Shown here: positions 34,019-41,922 of the stretch, in pieces
How the letters are laid out: the number at the start of each line of letters is the position of its first letter
How positions within the stretch are numbered: the stretch's first letter is position 1
From: Streptomyces sp. M92
GTDB taxonomy: Bacteria > Actinomycetota > Actinomycetes > Streptomycetales > Streptomycetaceae
DNA length: 64,000 bases
Assembly (NCBI RefSeq): GCF_028473745.1
Contig: NZ_CP101137.1
Span: forward strand, 7,323,501 to 7,387,500
Reading direction: 5' to 3'
The notes under the pieces: generated by a model
The model's input: only the letters and a program-made list of their open reading frames with translations
Database searches by the model: none
What the model was told of the DNA's origin: nothing
Translations under genes and position numbers: made by a program

Positions 34019-35419
34019 TCAGGAGGCCTTGGCCTCGGTCTTAGCCGTCGGCTTGTCGCTCTGGTCGGCCTTCGGCGCGGCCGGAGCCGGCTTGGCGGCC
34101 TCGTAGAACTCCTCGCGCGGGGTCTCCATCGCGCCGAGGGAGACGACCTCGCGCTTGAGGAACATGCCGAGCGTCCAGTCCGCGAAGACGCGGATCTTGC
34201 GGTTCCAGGTCGGCATCGCAAGACCGTGGTAGCCGCGGTGCATGTACCAGGCGAGACGGCCCTTGAGCTTGATCTTCATCTTGCCCATGACGATCATCGC
34301 GACGCCCTTGTGCAGGCCGAGGCCCGCCACCGCGCCCTTGTTGGCGTGGCTGTACTCCTTCTGCGGGAAGCCCCGCATGCCGGAGACGACGTTGTCGCCG
34401 AGGACCTTGGCCTGGCGCAGCGCGTGCTGGGCGTTCGGCGGGCACCAGGCGTTCTCGTTGCCCGCCTTGCGGCCGACGAGGTCGGGCACCTGGGCGTTGT
34501 CGCCCGCGGCCCAGATGTAGTCGGTGCCCTGGACCTGGAGGGTGGGCGCGCAGTCGACGTGACCGCGGGGGCCCAGCGGCAGGCCGAAGCGGGACAGGGC
34601 AGGGTTCGGCTTGACGCCGGCCGTCCACACGATGGTGTTGGAGTCGACCTCGAGGCCGTTCTTCAGCACCACGTGGCCGTCGACGCAGGAGTCCATGGAG
34701 GTGGACAGGTAGACCTCGACGCCGCGGCCCTCGAGGTGCTCCTTGCCGTACTGGCCGAGCTTGGGGCCCACCTCGGGGAGGATCTTGTCGGCGGCGTCCA
34801 CGAGGATGAAGCGCATGTCCTCGCGGGAGACGTTCTTGTAGTACTTGGCCGCGTCGCGGGCCATGTCCTCGACCTCACCGATGGTCTCCGCGCCGGCGAA
34901 GCCGCCGCCGACGAAGACGAAGGTGAGCGCCTTGCGGCGGATCTCCTCGTCGGTGGTGGAGTCGGCCTTGTCGAGCTGCTCCAGGACGTGGTTGCGCAGG
35001 CCGATGGACTCCTCGATGCCCTTCATGCCGATGCCCTGCTCGGCGAGGCCGGGGATCGGGAAGGTGCGGGAGACCGCGCCCATGGCGATGACCAGGTAGT
35101 CGAAGGGCAGCTCGTACGCCTCGCCCACCAGGGGGGCGATCGTGGCGACCTTGCGGTCCTGGTCGATGGTGGTGACCCGGCCGGTGAGGACCTCCGCCTT
35201 GGGAAGCACGCGCCGCAGGGGGACGACGACGTGCCGCGGGGAGATGTTGCCGGCGGCGGCTTCGGGGAGGAAGGGCTGGTAGGTCATGTACGACCGCGGG
35301 TCGACGACGGTGACGGTCGCCTCGCCGTAACGCATCTTCTTCTGGATGCGTCGAGCTGCGTACAGGCCTACGTACCCACCGCCTACTACGAGGATCCTGG
35401 GACGCTCCGTGGTGCTCAT
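34019..35419 (-). CDS. ndh: Type II NADH dehydrogenase
   Basis: This 466-residue single-subunit NADH:menaquinone oxidoreductase has the FAD motif ILVVGGGYVGLYAARRI near the N-terminus. The NADH-binding fold is FVFVGGGFAGAETIGEVEDM, with the second FAD contact GTDYIWAAGDNAQVPD. A C-terminal amphipathic stretch (KGRLAWYMHRGYHGLAMP) would attach it to the membrane, and the last 25 residues are an Ala/Lys/Pro tail. It regenerates NAD+ without pumping protons. A Rex-like operator lies about 310 bp upstream and a smaller dyad 46-63 bp upstream, consistent with control by NADH/NAD+ ratio. Confidence 0.93.
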   Translation of the reverse strand: MSTTERPRILVVGGGYVGLYAARRIQKKMRYGEATVTVVDPRSYMTYQPFLPEAAAGNISPRHVVVPLRRVLPKAEVLTGRVTTIDQDRKVATIAPLVGEAYELPFDYLVIAMGAVSRTFPIPGLAEQGIGMKGIEESIGLRNHVLEQLDKADSTTDEEIRRKALTFVFVGGGFAGAETIGEVEDMARDAAKYYKNVSREDMRFILVDAADKILPEVGPKLGQYGKEHLEGRGVEVYLSTSMDSCVDGHVVLKNGLEVDSNTIVWTAGVKPNPALSRFGLPLGPRGHVDCAPTLQVQGTDYIWAAGDNAQVPDLVGRKAGNENAWCPPNAQHALRQAKVLGDNVVSGMRGFPQKEYSHANKGAVAGLGLHKGVAMIVMGKMKIKLKGRLAWYMHRGYHGLAMPTWNRKIRVFADWTLGMFLKREVVSLGAMETPREEFYEAAKPAPAAPKADQSDKPTAKTEAKAS

Positions 35420-35726
35420 GCCATCGAGTATCCACCCGCCCCAGGGGGGTCGATCGTGCGCCCCTTCACAAGCTCATGTGAGGGCTGTGTTACCATTCGC
35501 CGCCCGAGTGACGGAGATCATGGCGAGCAGTGGAACCAGCGTGTACGGCACTCCGTTGTCAATGCCGCGTGAGCTGCTCCTCCGCATCGCCGGGGCCGGT
35601 GAACCAGTCCGCCCACGCCCCCCTCCGGGCCTCTGTCGGGACACCGTCCTGAACACGTTCAAAGGGCAGTTGAACCCCCAAAAGGGTCAGCGGGCGCACT
35701 TTCGCCGCCCGACCGGGCCCAATTCC

Positions 35727-35744
35727 TTGTGAAGAACTTCACGA
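35727..35744. promoter_or_regulatory. Rex-like redox operator
   Basis: TTGTGAAGAACTTCACGA matches the Streptomyces Rex operator consensus TTGTGAA-N4-TTCACAA at 13 of 14 defined positions, with the correct 4-nt centre. Rex represses respiratory genes until NADH rises. It lies upstream of ndh, a plausible target. Confidence 0.6.
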
Positions 35745-35850
35745 ACTTTCCCGACAGGACGTCACCGGAGGGCCCCGAAGGACCGCGAAAGGCCCCCCGG
35801 GAGCCGCTCAATCGTCGTCCGCACCGCTCAGACCGCGACCGCCGACGCCT

Positions 35851-35898
35851 GCGCTCACGCCCGCGTTCAGGCCCGCGCTCACGCCCGCGTTCAGGCCC
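35851..35898 (-). repeat. 24-bp tandem repeat abutting the ppx stop
   Basis: GCGCTCACGCCCGCGTTCAGGCCC occurs twice exactly, with degenerate partial copies on both sides. Read on the minus strand in the frame shifted from ppx, it encodes AGVNAGLNAGVS-type octapeptide repeats up to a TGA at about 35810. Confidence 0.75.
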
Positions 35899-35902
35899 GC
35901 AT

Positions 35903-36850
35903 TCACGCCTGCGCCAGCGACCACGCGATGCCGTCGAGGATGTCGTGCTCGCTCACCACAACTTCCTCCGCGCCCGTCCGCTCCATGATCGCCAGCAGCA
36001 CCAGCGCGCCCGCGCCGATCACGTCGACGCGCCCGGGGTGCATGGAGGGAACGGCCGCGCGCTCGGCGTGGGTGGAGCGCAGCAGCCAGTCGCTGATCTC
36101 CCGTACGCGCTCCAGCGAGACCCGGGAGTGGTGGATGGCGGCCGAGTCGTACTCCGGCAGTTCCTGCGCGATCGCGGAGACGGTCGTCACCGAACCGGCC
36201 AGCCCCACCAGGGTGCGCGCCTCGCGCAGCGGCACCGTCTGCTCGGCGAGGTCGAGGGCCGCCTCGATGTCGGCGCGCATCGCCGCGACCTGCACCCCGG
36301 TGGGCGGGTCGGTCACCGCGCCGTCGTGCACCAGGTGCCGCTCGGTCATCCGCACGCAGCCGACGTCCACGGAACGGGCGGCGCGCACGTGGTCCTCACC
36401 GACGACGAACTCGGTCGAGCCGCCGCCGATGTCGACGACCAGATAGGGCTTGTCGAGGTGGTCGCGGCCGGCCAGCTCCTTGGTGGCCCCGGTGAAGGAG
36501 AACTCGGCCTCCTGGTCGCCGGTGATGACCTCCGGCTCCACCCCGAGGATGTCCAGCACCCCGCGCACGAACACGTCCCGGTTCTCCGCGTCCCGGGAGG
36601 CGGAGGTGGCCACGAAGCGCAGCCGCTCGGCGCCGTGCTCCTTGATGACGGCGGCGTACTCGCGGCAGGCGGCGAAGGTCCGCTCCAGCGCCTCGGGCGC
36701 CAGCCGCCCGGTGCGGTCGACGCCCTGCCCGAGCCGCACGATGGTCATGCGGCGGTCGAGGTCGGTCAGCTCGCCCGTCTCCGGGTGCGCGTCGGCGACC
36801 AGCAGGCGGATGGAGTTCGTGCCGCAGTCGATGGCGGCGACCCGGGTCAC
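35903..36850 (-). CDS. ppx: Exopolyphosphatase / guanosine pentaphosphatase (Ppx/GppA)
   Basis: This 315-residue enzyme of the actin-like ATPase fold has phosphate 1 loop AAIDCGTNSIRLLVAD at the start, phosphate 2 loop YLVVDIGGGSTEFVVG, and catalytic-site VGLAGSVTTVSAIAQE. It should release phosphate from polyphosphate or convert pppGpp to ppGpp. It is a short, two-domain form, as in actinobacteria. The GTG at 36850 overlaps the stop of the upstream DUF501 gene by 4 nt, so translation is probably coupled. The C-terminus WSLAQA meets a repeat tract directly. Confidence 0.9.
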   Translation of the reverse strand: MTRVAAIDCGTNSIRLLVADAHPETGELTDLDRRMTIVRLGQGVDRTGRLAPEALERTFAACREYAAVIKEHGAERLRFVATSASRDAENRDVFVRGVLDILGVEPEVITGDQEAEFSFTGATKELAGRDHLDKPYLVVDIGGGSTEFVVGEDHVRAARSVDVGCVRMTERHLVHDGAVTDPPTGVQVAAMRADIEAALDLAEQTVPLREARTLVGLAGSVTTVSAIAQELPEYDSAAIHHSRVSLERVREISDWLLRSTHAERAAVPSMHPGRVDVIGAGALVLLAIMERTGAEEVVVSEHDILDGIAWSLAQA

Positions 36851-37404
36851 TTGGCGTCCTCCCCGTCCGTCCCGTCCGTCCCGTCCGTCCCGGAAACCGT
36901 CACGCACGGTCCCTTGCGCCACCACTCGGGCAGCATCGCGATCGCCTCGTCGCCCAGCGGGTTGACGCCGGGACCGGCCGCCAGCGAGTGGGCGACCAGG
37001 ACGTGCAGGCACTTCACGCGGTCCGGCATGCCGCCCGCGCTCGGGAAGCCGGTCAGCTCCTCGATCTCGTCGCGGCGCCGGATGTAGTCCTGGTGCGCGG
37101 CCCGGTAGGCGGCGGCCAGCTCCGGGTCGGCGGCCAGGCGCTCGGTCATCTCCTTCATCACGCCGTTCGCCTCCAGCGTGCCGATCGCGGAGGCCGCCTT
37201 CGGGCACGTCAGGTAGTACAGCGTGGGGAAGGGCGTGCCGTCGGGCAGCCGCGGCGCCGTCTCCACGACGTCCGGCTGGCCGCAGGGGCAGCGGTGGGCG
37301 ATGGCGCGCAGGCCGCGCGGGGGGCGTCCGAGCTGCTGCTCGAACGCCTCGACGTCCGCGTCGGTGGGCTCGGTGCGCTCGGTGGTCGGCGGGGGAGTCT
37401 GCAT
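36847..37404 (-). CDS. DUF501-domain protein
   Basis: This 185-residue protein has the DUF501 core: FEQQLGRPPRGLRAIAHRCP, PTLYYLTCPKAASAIGTLEA, GGMPDRVKCLHVLVAHSLA and NPLGDEAI. Two Cys in HRCPCGQPD may bind metal. The family's function is unknown, but it is very often linked to ppx and divIC/eno in actinobacteria, as here. The C-terminus ends in a short Gly-Thr-Asp repeat from a 9-bp tandem repeat. The ATG at 37404 is the first in-frame start after the divIC stop region, and the upstream ribosome site is weak. Confidence 0.85.
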   Translation of the reverse strand: MQTPPPTTERTEPTDADVEAFEQQLGRPPRGLRAIAHRCPCGQPDVVETAPRLPDGTPFPTLYYLTCPKAASAIGTLEANGVMKEMTERLAADPELAAAYRAAHQDYIRRRDEIEELTGFPSAGGMPDRVKCLHVLVAHSLAAGPGVNPLGDEAIAMLPEWWRKGPCVTVSGTDGTDGTDGEDAK

Positions 37405-37469
37405 GACTGTCTTCTGCTGGTCTTCCTGTTGAGTCACGGCCGGTGCGGTCGTTGCGCTGCCCGCACGGC

Positions 37470-37952
37470 TCACCGCCGGTCGGCGGCGGCGTCGGCCTTG
37501 TCGATGCCGTCCCACACGTTCCGGTACCAGGGACGGTCGGCGGCACCCGCCTCGGCGCGGGCCTGCCGGGCCGCGTCCGGGTCGACGACGATGAACCCCG
37601 TCTCCCCCGGCATCACGTAGTGCAGCCGCAGCCGGACCTGCTGCTCGGCGTAGGCGTCGTCCTGCCAGCGGGCCTTGAGGTCGCGCAGCTCCTCGACCCG
37701 CTCCCGGGTCTCCTGCTGCTGCCGCCGGAGGTCGGCGATCTCGGCGCGCTGGGCGACGTACTGCCGTATCGGGTAGGCGAGGGCGACGACGAGCGAGCAG
37801 AGCACCATCGCCAGCAGCGCGGCCCGGCCGGTCAGGCGGGAGCGGCGGGCCTGGCGCTTGGTCTGCGAGCGGTAGACCCGGGCCGCGGTCTGTTCCCCGA
37901 TGATCCGGATCCTGGTCGCGGTGGAGAAACGGTCCCGGTCCTTCACCGCCAT
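37470..37952 (-). CDS. divIC: Septum formation initiator DivIC/FtsB
   Basis: This 160-residue bitopic membrane protein has a basic cytoplasmic N-terminus (RSQTKRQARRSRLTGRA), one helix (ALLAMVLCSLVVALAYPI, about 60-77), then an external coiled coil (AQRAEIADLRRQQQETRERV) and a conserved end QVRLRLHYVMPGETGF. It should join DivIB/FtsQ and FtsL in the divisome. In S. coelicolor the eno-proximal gene has been described as divIC (from memory). The ATG at 37952 gives the family length. It lies 99 nt after the eno stop and heads the DUF501-ppx group. Confidence 0.88.
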   Translation of the reverse strand: MAVKDRDRFSTATRIRIIGEQTAARVYRSQTKRQARRSRLTGRAALLAMVLCSLVVALAYPIRQYVAQRAEIADLRRQQQETRERVEELRDLKARWQDDAYAEQQVRLRLHYVMPGETGFIVVDPDAARQARAEAGAADRPWYRNVWDGIDKADAAADRR

Positions 37953-38051
37953 GTCTGTCCCCGCCTTCAGTCCACACGTGCGTACGTCCCCGCACACGGT
38001 ACGGGACCGAGTACGGGGACGTACGTACGACGCTGCCTACAAGGGCGGTGC

Positions 38052-39332
38052 TCAGCCCTTGAAGCGGGGGAACGCGCTGCGGCCGGCGTACACCGCGGCG
38101 TCGTCGAGGATCTCCTCGATGCGCAGCAGCTGGTTGTACTTGGCGACGCGCTCGGAGCGGGCCGGGGCGCCGGTCTTGATCTGGCCGCAGTTGGTGGCGA
38201 CGGCCAGGTCGGCGATGGTGACGTCCTCGGTCTCGCCGGAGCGGTGGGACATCATGCACTTGAAGCCGTTGCGCTGGGCCAGCTCCACGGCGTCCAGGGT
38301 CTCGGTCAGCGAACCGATCTGGTTGACCTTGACGAGGAGGGCGTTGGCGGCGTTCTCGTCGATGCCGCGGGCAAGGCGCTCCGGGTTGGTGACGAACAGG
38401 TCGTCGCCGACGAGCTGGACCTTGTCACCGAGCTTGTCGGTGATGGTCTTCCAGCCCTCCCAGTCGTCCTCGAACAGCGGGTCCTCGATGGAGACCAGCG
38501 GGTACGCGTCGACCAGCTCGGCGTAGTACTCGGTCATCTCGGCGGCGGAGCGCGTCTTGCCCTCGAAGGTGTAGGCGCCGTCCTTGTAGAACTCGGAGGC
38601 GGCCACGTCGAGCGCCAGGGCGATCTGCTCGCCGGGGGTGTAGCCGGCCTCCTTGATCGCCTCGAGGATGAGGTCGAGGGCCTCGCGGTTGGAGCCGAGG
38701 TTCGGGGCGAAGCCGCCCTCGTCGCCGAGGCCGGTGGCCAGGCCCTTGCTCTTCAGGACCTTCTTCAGGGTGTGGTAGACCTCGGCGCCCCAGCGCAGGG
38801 CCTCGGAGAAGGACTCCGCGCCGATCGGGGCGATCATGAACTCCTGGATGTCCACGTTGGAGTCGGCGTGCGAGCCGCCGTTCAGGATGTTCATCATCGG
38901 CACCGGCAGCAGGTGCGCGTTGGGGCCGCCCAGGTAGCGGAAGAGCGGCAGGTCGGACGCCTCGGAGGCGGCGTGGGCGACGGCGAGGGAGACGCCGAGG
39001 ATGGCGTTGGCGCCCAGCGAGCCCTTGTTGTCGGTGGCGTCCAGGTCGAACATGGCCTGGTCGATCAGGCGCTGCTCGGTGGCGTCGTAGCCGACCAGCT
39101 CCGGGCCGATCTGCTCGATCACGGCGAGGACGGCCTTCTCGACGCCCTTGCCCAGGTAACGGCCGGCATCGCCGTCACGGAGTTCGATGGCCTCGAAGGC
39201 GCCGGTGGAGGCGCCGGAGGGAACGGCGGCACGACCCGTGCTGCCGTCGTCGAGGCCGACCTCGACCTCGACCGTGGGGTTGCCTCGGGAGTCCAGGATT
39301 TCCCGGGCTACGACGACGTCGATGGACGGCAC
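38052..39332 (-). CDS. eno: Enolase
   Basis: This 426-residue glycolytic enzyme converts 2-phosphoglycerate to phosphoenolpyruvate. It begins PSIDVVVAREILDSRGNPT and shows GASTG (mobile loop), GLGDEGGFAPNL, SIEDPLFEDDWEGW, VGDDLFVTNPERLARGI (Mg ligand and signature) and the catalytic loop MMSHRSGETEDVTIADL. The GTG at 39332 was chosen because AAGGAG lies 6 nt upstream; ATG 39338 would sit directly on that site. Confidence 0.96.
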   Translation of the reverse strand: MPSIDVVVAREILDSRGNPTVEVEVGLDDGSTGRAAVPSGASTGAFEAIELRDGDAGRYLGKGVEKAVLAVIEQIGPELVGYDATEQRLIDQAMFDLDATDNKGSLGANAILGVSLAVAHAASEASDLPLFRYLGGPNAHLLPVPMMNILNGGSHADSNVDIQEFMIAPIGAESFSEALRWGAEVYHTLKKVLKSKGLATGLGDEGGFAPNLGSNREALDLILEAIKEAGYTPGEQIALALDVAASEFYKDGAYTFEGKTRSAAEMTEYYAELVDAYPLVSIEDPLFEDDWEGWKTITDKLGDKVQLVGDDLFVTNPERLARGIDENAANALLVKVNQIGSLTETLDAVELAQRNGFKCMMSHRSGETEDVTIADLAVATNCGQIKTGAPARSERVAKYNQLLRIEEILDDAAVYAGRSAFPRFKG

Positions 39333-39567
39333 GAGCATCTCCTTCTTCAATGTGACGCTTCGGTGTGACGCGCGGGTCCGAGGACCGCGGCGGCTCTGCG
39401 GGACCGAGCCTAACCGGCTCCGGGCGATCGGCCAGCCGATCGCCCACCCGCTGGACAGAACCGAGAGTAAATTGTTTCCGAACGGAACAAAGACGTTTCC
39501 GAAAATCCGTTCGGGATCACGGGTGATTCCGGGGCTGGATCCAGGGCTGGATCCAGGGCGCGAAAAA

Positions 39568-39607
39568 CCCGCCCCGGTGCGTACGGGGGAACACGCACCG
39601 GGGCGGG
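39568..39607 (-). terminator. Rho-independent terminator after rpfA
   Basis: CCCGCCCCGGTGCGT (39568-39582) and its exact complement ACGCACCGGGGCGGG (39593-39607) form a 15-bp stem. On the minus strand it is followed by TTTTT. It lies 19 nt after the rpfA stop. The 40 bp beyond carry a duplicated GGGCTGGATCCA. Confidence 0.92.
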
Positions 39608-39625
39608 AGTCACGGGGGCCGCCGC

Positions 39626-40348
39626 TTACTTCAGGTGCAGCTGCTGGCCCGGGTAGATCAGGTCGGCGTCGTCGACGATGTCGCCGTTCAGCTCGAACAG
39701 CTTCGCCCAGCCGCCCTTCACGTCGTGCTCCTCGGCGATCGAGCTGAGGGTGTCGCCCTTGACGACCTCGTACTCGCCGTCGCCCTTCTCGACCTTCTTG
39801 CCGGTCGGGGTGGTGACGGTCTTCTTCTCGGCGGGCTTGTCGGCCTTCGGCTCGGCGGCCGGACGCTCGTCGGAGCGGGAGGCCTTCTGCTCGGTGGAGC
39901 GCTCGGCGGTGGAGGCGCTGTCCTGGCTCTGCGAGGAGCCGCTGTCCTGGCTCTCGGAGCCGCCGCCGGTGTACGCGGCGTTCGACAGGCCGGTGCCGCA
40001 GACCGGCCAGGCACCCTTGCCCTGACCCGCGAGCACCTTCTCGGCGATCTCGATCTGCTGCGCCTTGGTCGCCTGGTCCGCGGTCGCGGCGTACTGCGTG
40101 CCGCCGTAGCCGGCCCAGGTGGAGGCGGAGAACTGCAGACCGCCGTAGTAACCGTTGCCGGTGTTGATGGACCAGTTGCCGCCGGACTCGCACTGCGCGA
40201 CGGCGTCCCACTCGGACGCGGTGGCGGCGGAGGCGTTGCCGGCCGCCATCAGCGGGGCGGCGACGGCGGCACCGGTGACACCGGCGACGGCGACGATACG
40301 GGTGGCCTTGGACGGACGGCGGTGCTTGCCCTTGCCGGAAAACAGCAT
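39626..40348 (-). CDS. rpfA: Resuscitation-promoting factor with LysM domain
   Basis: This 240-residue secreted muralytic enzyme has a signal peptide of about 40 residues (KATRIVAVAGVTGAAVAAPL, ending around NASA-AT). The Rpf transglycosylase domain carries the catalytic Glu in AVAQCESGGNWSINTGNGYY. A Ser/Gln/Glu-rich linker and a C-terminal LysM domain (GEYEVVKGDTLSSIAEEHDV to LIYPGQQLHLK) follow. It cleaves peptidoglycan during spore germination and growth. The ATG at 40348 follows GAGGGGA. The c-di-AMP riboswitch in its leader should shut expression when c-di-AMP is high. Symbol by recalled S. coelicolor order (eno-rpfA-rpfC). Confidence 0.92.
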   Translation of the reverse strand: MLFSGKGKHRRPSKATRIVAVAGVTGAAVAAPLMAAGNASAATASEWDAVAQCESGGNWSINTGNGYYGGLQFSASTWAGYGGTQYAATADQATKAQQIEIAEKVLAGQGKGAWPVCGTGLSNAAYTGGGSESQDSGSSQSQDSASTAERSTEQKASRSDERPAAEPKADKPAEKKTVTTPTGKKVEKGDGEYEVVKGDTLSSIAEEHDVKGGWAKLFELNGDIVDDADLIYPGQQLHLK

Positions 40349-40404
40349 GGTTGATCCCCTCACCGACGCCTGCGAGGTGAGCTGTCGGGTTCGGGCCGGT
40401 TGAG

Positions 40405-40590
40405 TTGCCCGGCCGGGTCCCTCGCGGAACTCGGCTCCACCCCTAGCCGCTCCGGCTCAACTGCCCGGTGCGGCACTTACCTTGGTTCCCCCGCTCCTGC
40501 CTGCGGCGCTCGAAGCGACGACTGTTCCCGTGCGGCCGCTGGCAGGATTCGGCGTTGCGGCAGCCGGGGCCCGCGATGGCGAGCGGTCAT
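40405..40590 (-). ncRNA. c-di-AMP (ydaO/yuaA) riboswitch in the rpfA leader
   Basis: The 353-nt space before rpfA carries, on the minus strand, the ydaO core blocks in order: GCCGAATCCTGCCAGCGG, then GGAGCGGGGGAACCAAGG, then GGGGTGGAGCCGAG, with complementary helices between them. These match the actinobacterial ydaO consensus, where it commonly precedes rpf and NlpC genes. A hairpin GGCCGG/CCGGCC around 40394-40417 could be the expression platform. The boundaries are approximate. Confidence 0.85.
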
Positions 40591-40701
40591 GACCGTAGAC
40601 ACGCGCTCCGCGGATTTTCAAAGACGATCACGGCTTCTGAGACCTATCTCTCACGAGATCCAAAACGGACATAAAGTCTCTAACCGTGACGTGAACTCCC
40701 C

Positions 40702-41775
40702 CTACTTTTCGCCCGATTCGCCCGTGACCGTGAGCTTCTGACCGGGCAGGATGTGGTCCGGGTCGGAGCCGACGACGTCCTTGTTGCCGGCGTAGAGCGA
40801 ACGCCACCCGCCGTCGAGGTCAAGGGAGTCGGCGATGCCCCAGAGACTGTCTCCGGAACGGACCGTGTAGGCGCCGTCCACGGCCTCCCGCGCCTCACCC
40901 TCACCGCGCGAGGCGTGCCGGCCCGAAGAGGCGTCCGCACGGCCGTCCGTACGGCCGCTCGCCGCACTCTCGTCGGCACTGTCGCCGCGGTGCCGCCCCG
41001 CACCGGACTCGCCACCGTCGGCGGCCGTCGACGCACCGTCACTCTGCCCCACCTTGTCCGTTCCATCGGCCTTGGTGGTTCCTGTGGACGGGCCGCCGGA
41101 TTCCCGCGGGTCGGCACCCGCCGAGGAATCGGATTCGACGGAAGTGCCCGGCTTGGGCGTTTCGTCCTCACTGGTCGACGAGGGGTCAGAAGTCGGCGCG
41201 GGGGACGACGAAGGAGACGCCCCGGCGGCCGGTTCGGACGTCTCGCCCGAACCGGTCGAGCCGGACGGGTTCGTGGAACCGGACGGGTCGGCCGTGCCGG
41301 ACGGGTCACTCGCCTCCGGGGCGGTGGGCGTCGGCGAGGGATCCGCGGTCCCCGACGAACCGTCACCGGCCGAACCGGTGCCGCCGTCCAGGACCCCCGA
41401 ATCGTTGCCCAGTCCCGCGAGCAGACCACAGGTCGGCCAGGAGGCGATGCCCTGGTCCGCGTGTATGTTCTCGGCGACTCTGATCTGCTGCGAGCGGCTG
41501 GCCTGGTCGGCGCTGCGCGCGTACTCCAGGCCGCCGTACCGCTCCCAGGCCTCCTGGGAGATCTGGAGGCCGCCGTAGTACCCGTTGCCGCTGTTCTGGC
41601 TCCAGGCGCCGCCGGTCTCGCACTCGGCGACCCGGTCCCAGTTCGCGCCGTCGGCCGCGTGGGCGCCGGTGGCGCCGAGGAGGGGGATCGCGATGGCGGA
41701 GCCGGTCACTCCGGCGGCGACGACCAGGGCGGGAGCCTGGCGGGGGCGACGGTGACGACCGTTCCCGGAGAGCAT
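40702..41775 (-). CDS. rpfC: Second resuscitation-promoting factor with LysM domain
   Basis: This 357-residue secreted protein is built like its neighbour: signal peptide (APALVVAAGVTGSAIAIPLL, then ATGAHA), Rpf domain with catalytic Glu in RVAECETGGAWSQNSGNGYY, and a C-terminal LysM domain (YTVRSGDSLWGIADSLDL to LPGQKLTVTGE). The linker of about 170 residues is Ser/Thr/Pro/Gly-rich with repeated DPSGS units, likely a wall-spanning spacer. The ATG at 41775 follows AAAGG; the GTG at 41790 lacks a site. Its short leader shows no riboswitch, so the two paralogues should be regulated differently. The symbol follows recalled S. coelicolor naming. Confidence 0.88.
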   Translation of the reverse strand: MLSGNGRHRRPRQAPALVVAAGVTGSAIAIPLLGATGAHAADGANWDRVAECETGGAWSQNSGNGYYGGLQISQEAWERYGGLEYARSADQASRSQQIRVAENIHADQGIASWPTCGLLAGLGNDSGVLDGGTGSAGDGSSGTADPSPTPTAPEASDPSGTADPSGSTNPSGSTGSGETSEPAAGASPSSSPAPTSDPSSTSEDETPKPGTSVESDSSAGADPRESGGPSTGTTKADGTDKVGQSDGASTAADGGESGAGRHRGDSADESAASGRTDGRADASSGRHASRGEGEAREAVDGAYTVRSGDSLWGIADSLDLDGGWRSLYAGNKDVVGSDPDHILPGQKLTVTGESGEK

Positions 41776-41922
41776 GCGACGACCTTTCACGAGACAGCGG
41801 GGACCGCGCGGCGGTAACGCTCAGGCCACGCTGATCCGTGAACGTATAGGCAGATGATCGCTTGTCACAAGTTCATGCCGCGCAGATCACGTGAAGATCA
41901 CAAAGTTGAGCGCGTGTCACTT

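Larger units (their letters stand above)
35420..35902. other. 483-bp region upstream of ndh
   Basis: This gap is between ndh and the end of ppx. It contains a dyad TTCACA-N6-TGTGAG at 35465-35482, a Rex-like operator at 35727-35744, and a 24-bp tandem repeat at 35851-35898. A 62-residue open frame on the minus strand (35474-35662) has no ribosome site or family resemblance and is not called. A long ndh leader is possible. Confidence 0.4.

Noticed and set aside
35465..35482. Possible Crp site upstream of ndh
   Set aside because: The half-sites are everted (TCACA-N6-TGTGA) relative to the Crp consensus TGTGA-N6-TCACA, so it is noted only as a dyad.
35474..35662. 62-residue frame between ndh and ppx
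   Set aside because: No ribosome site, no hydrophobic or domain signature, Arg/Ser-rich; better explained as leader or promoter DNA.
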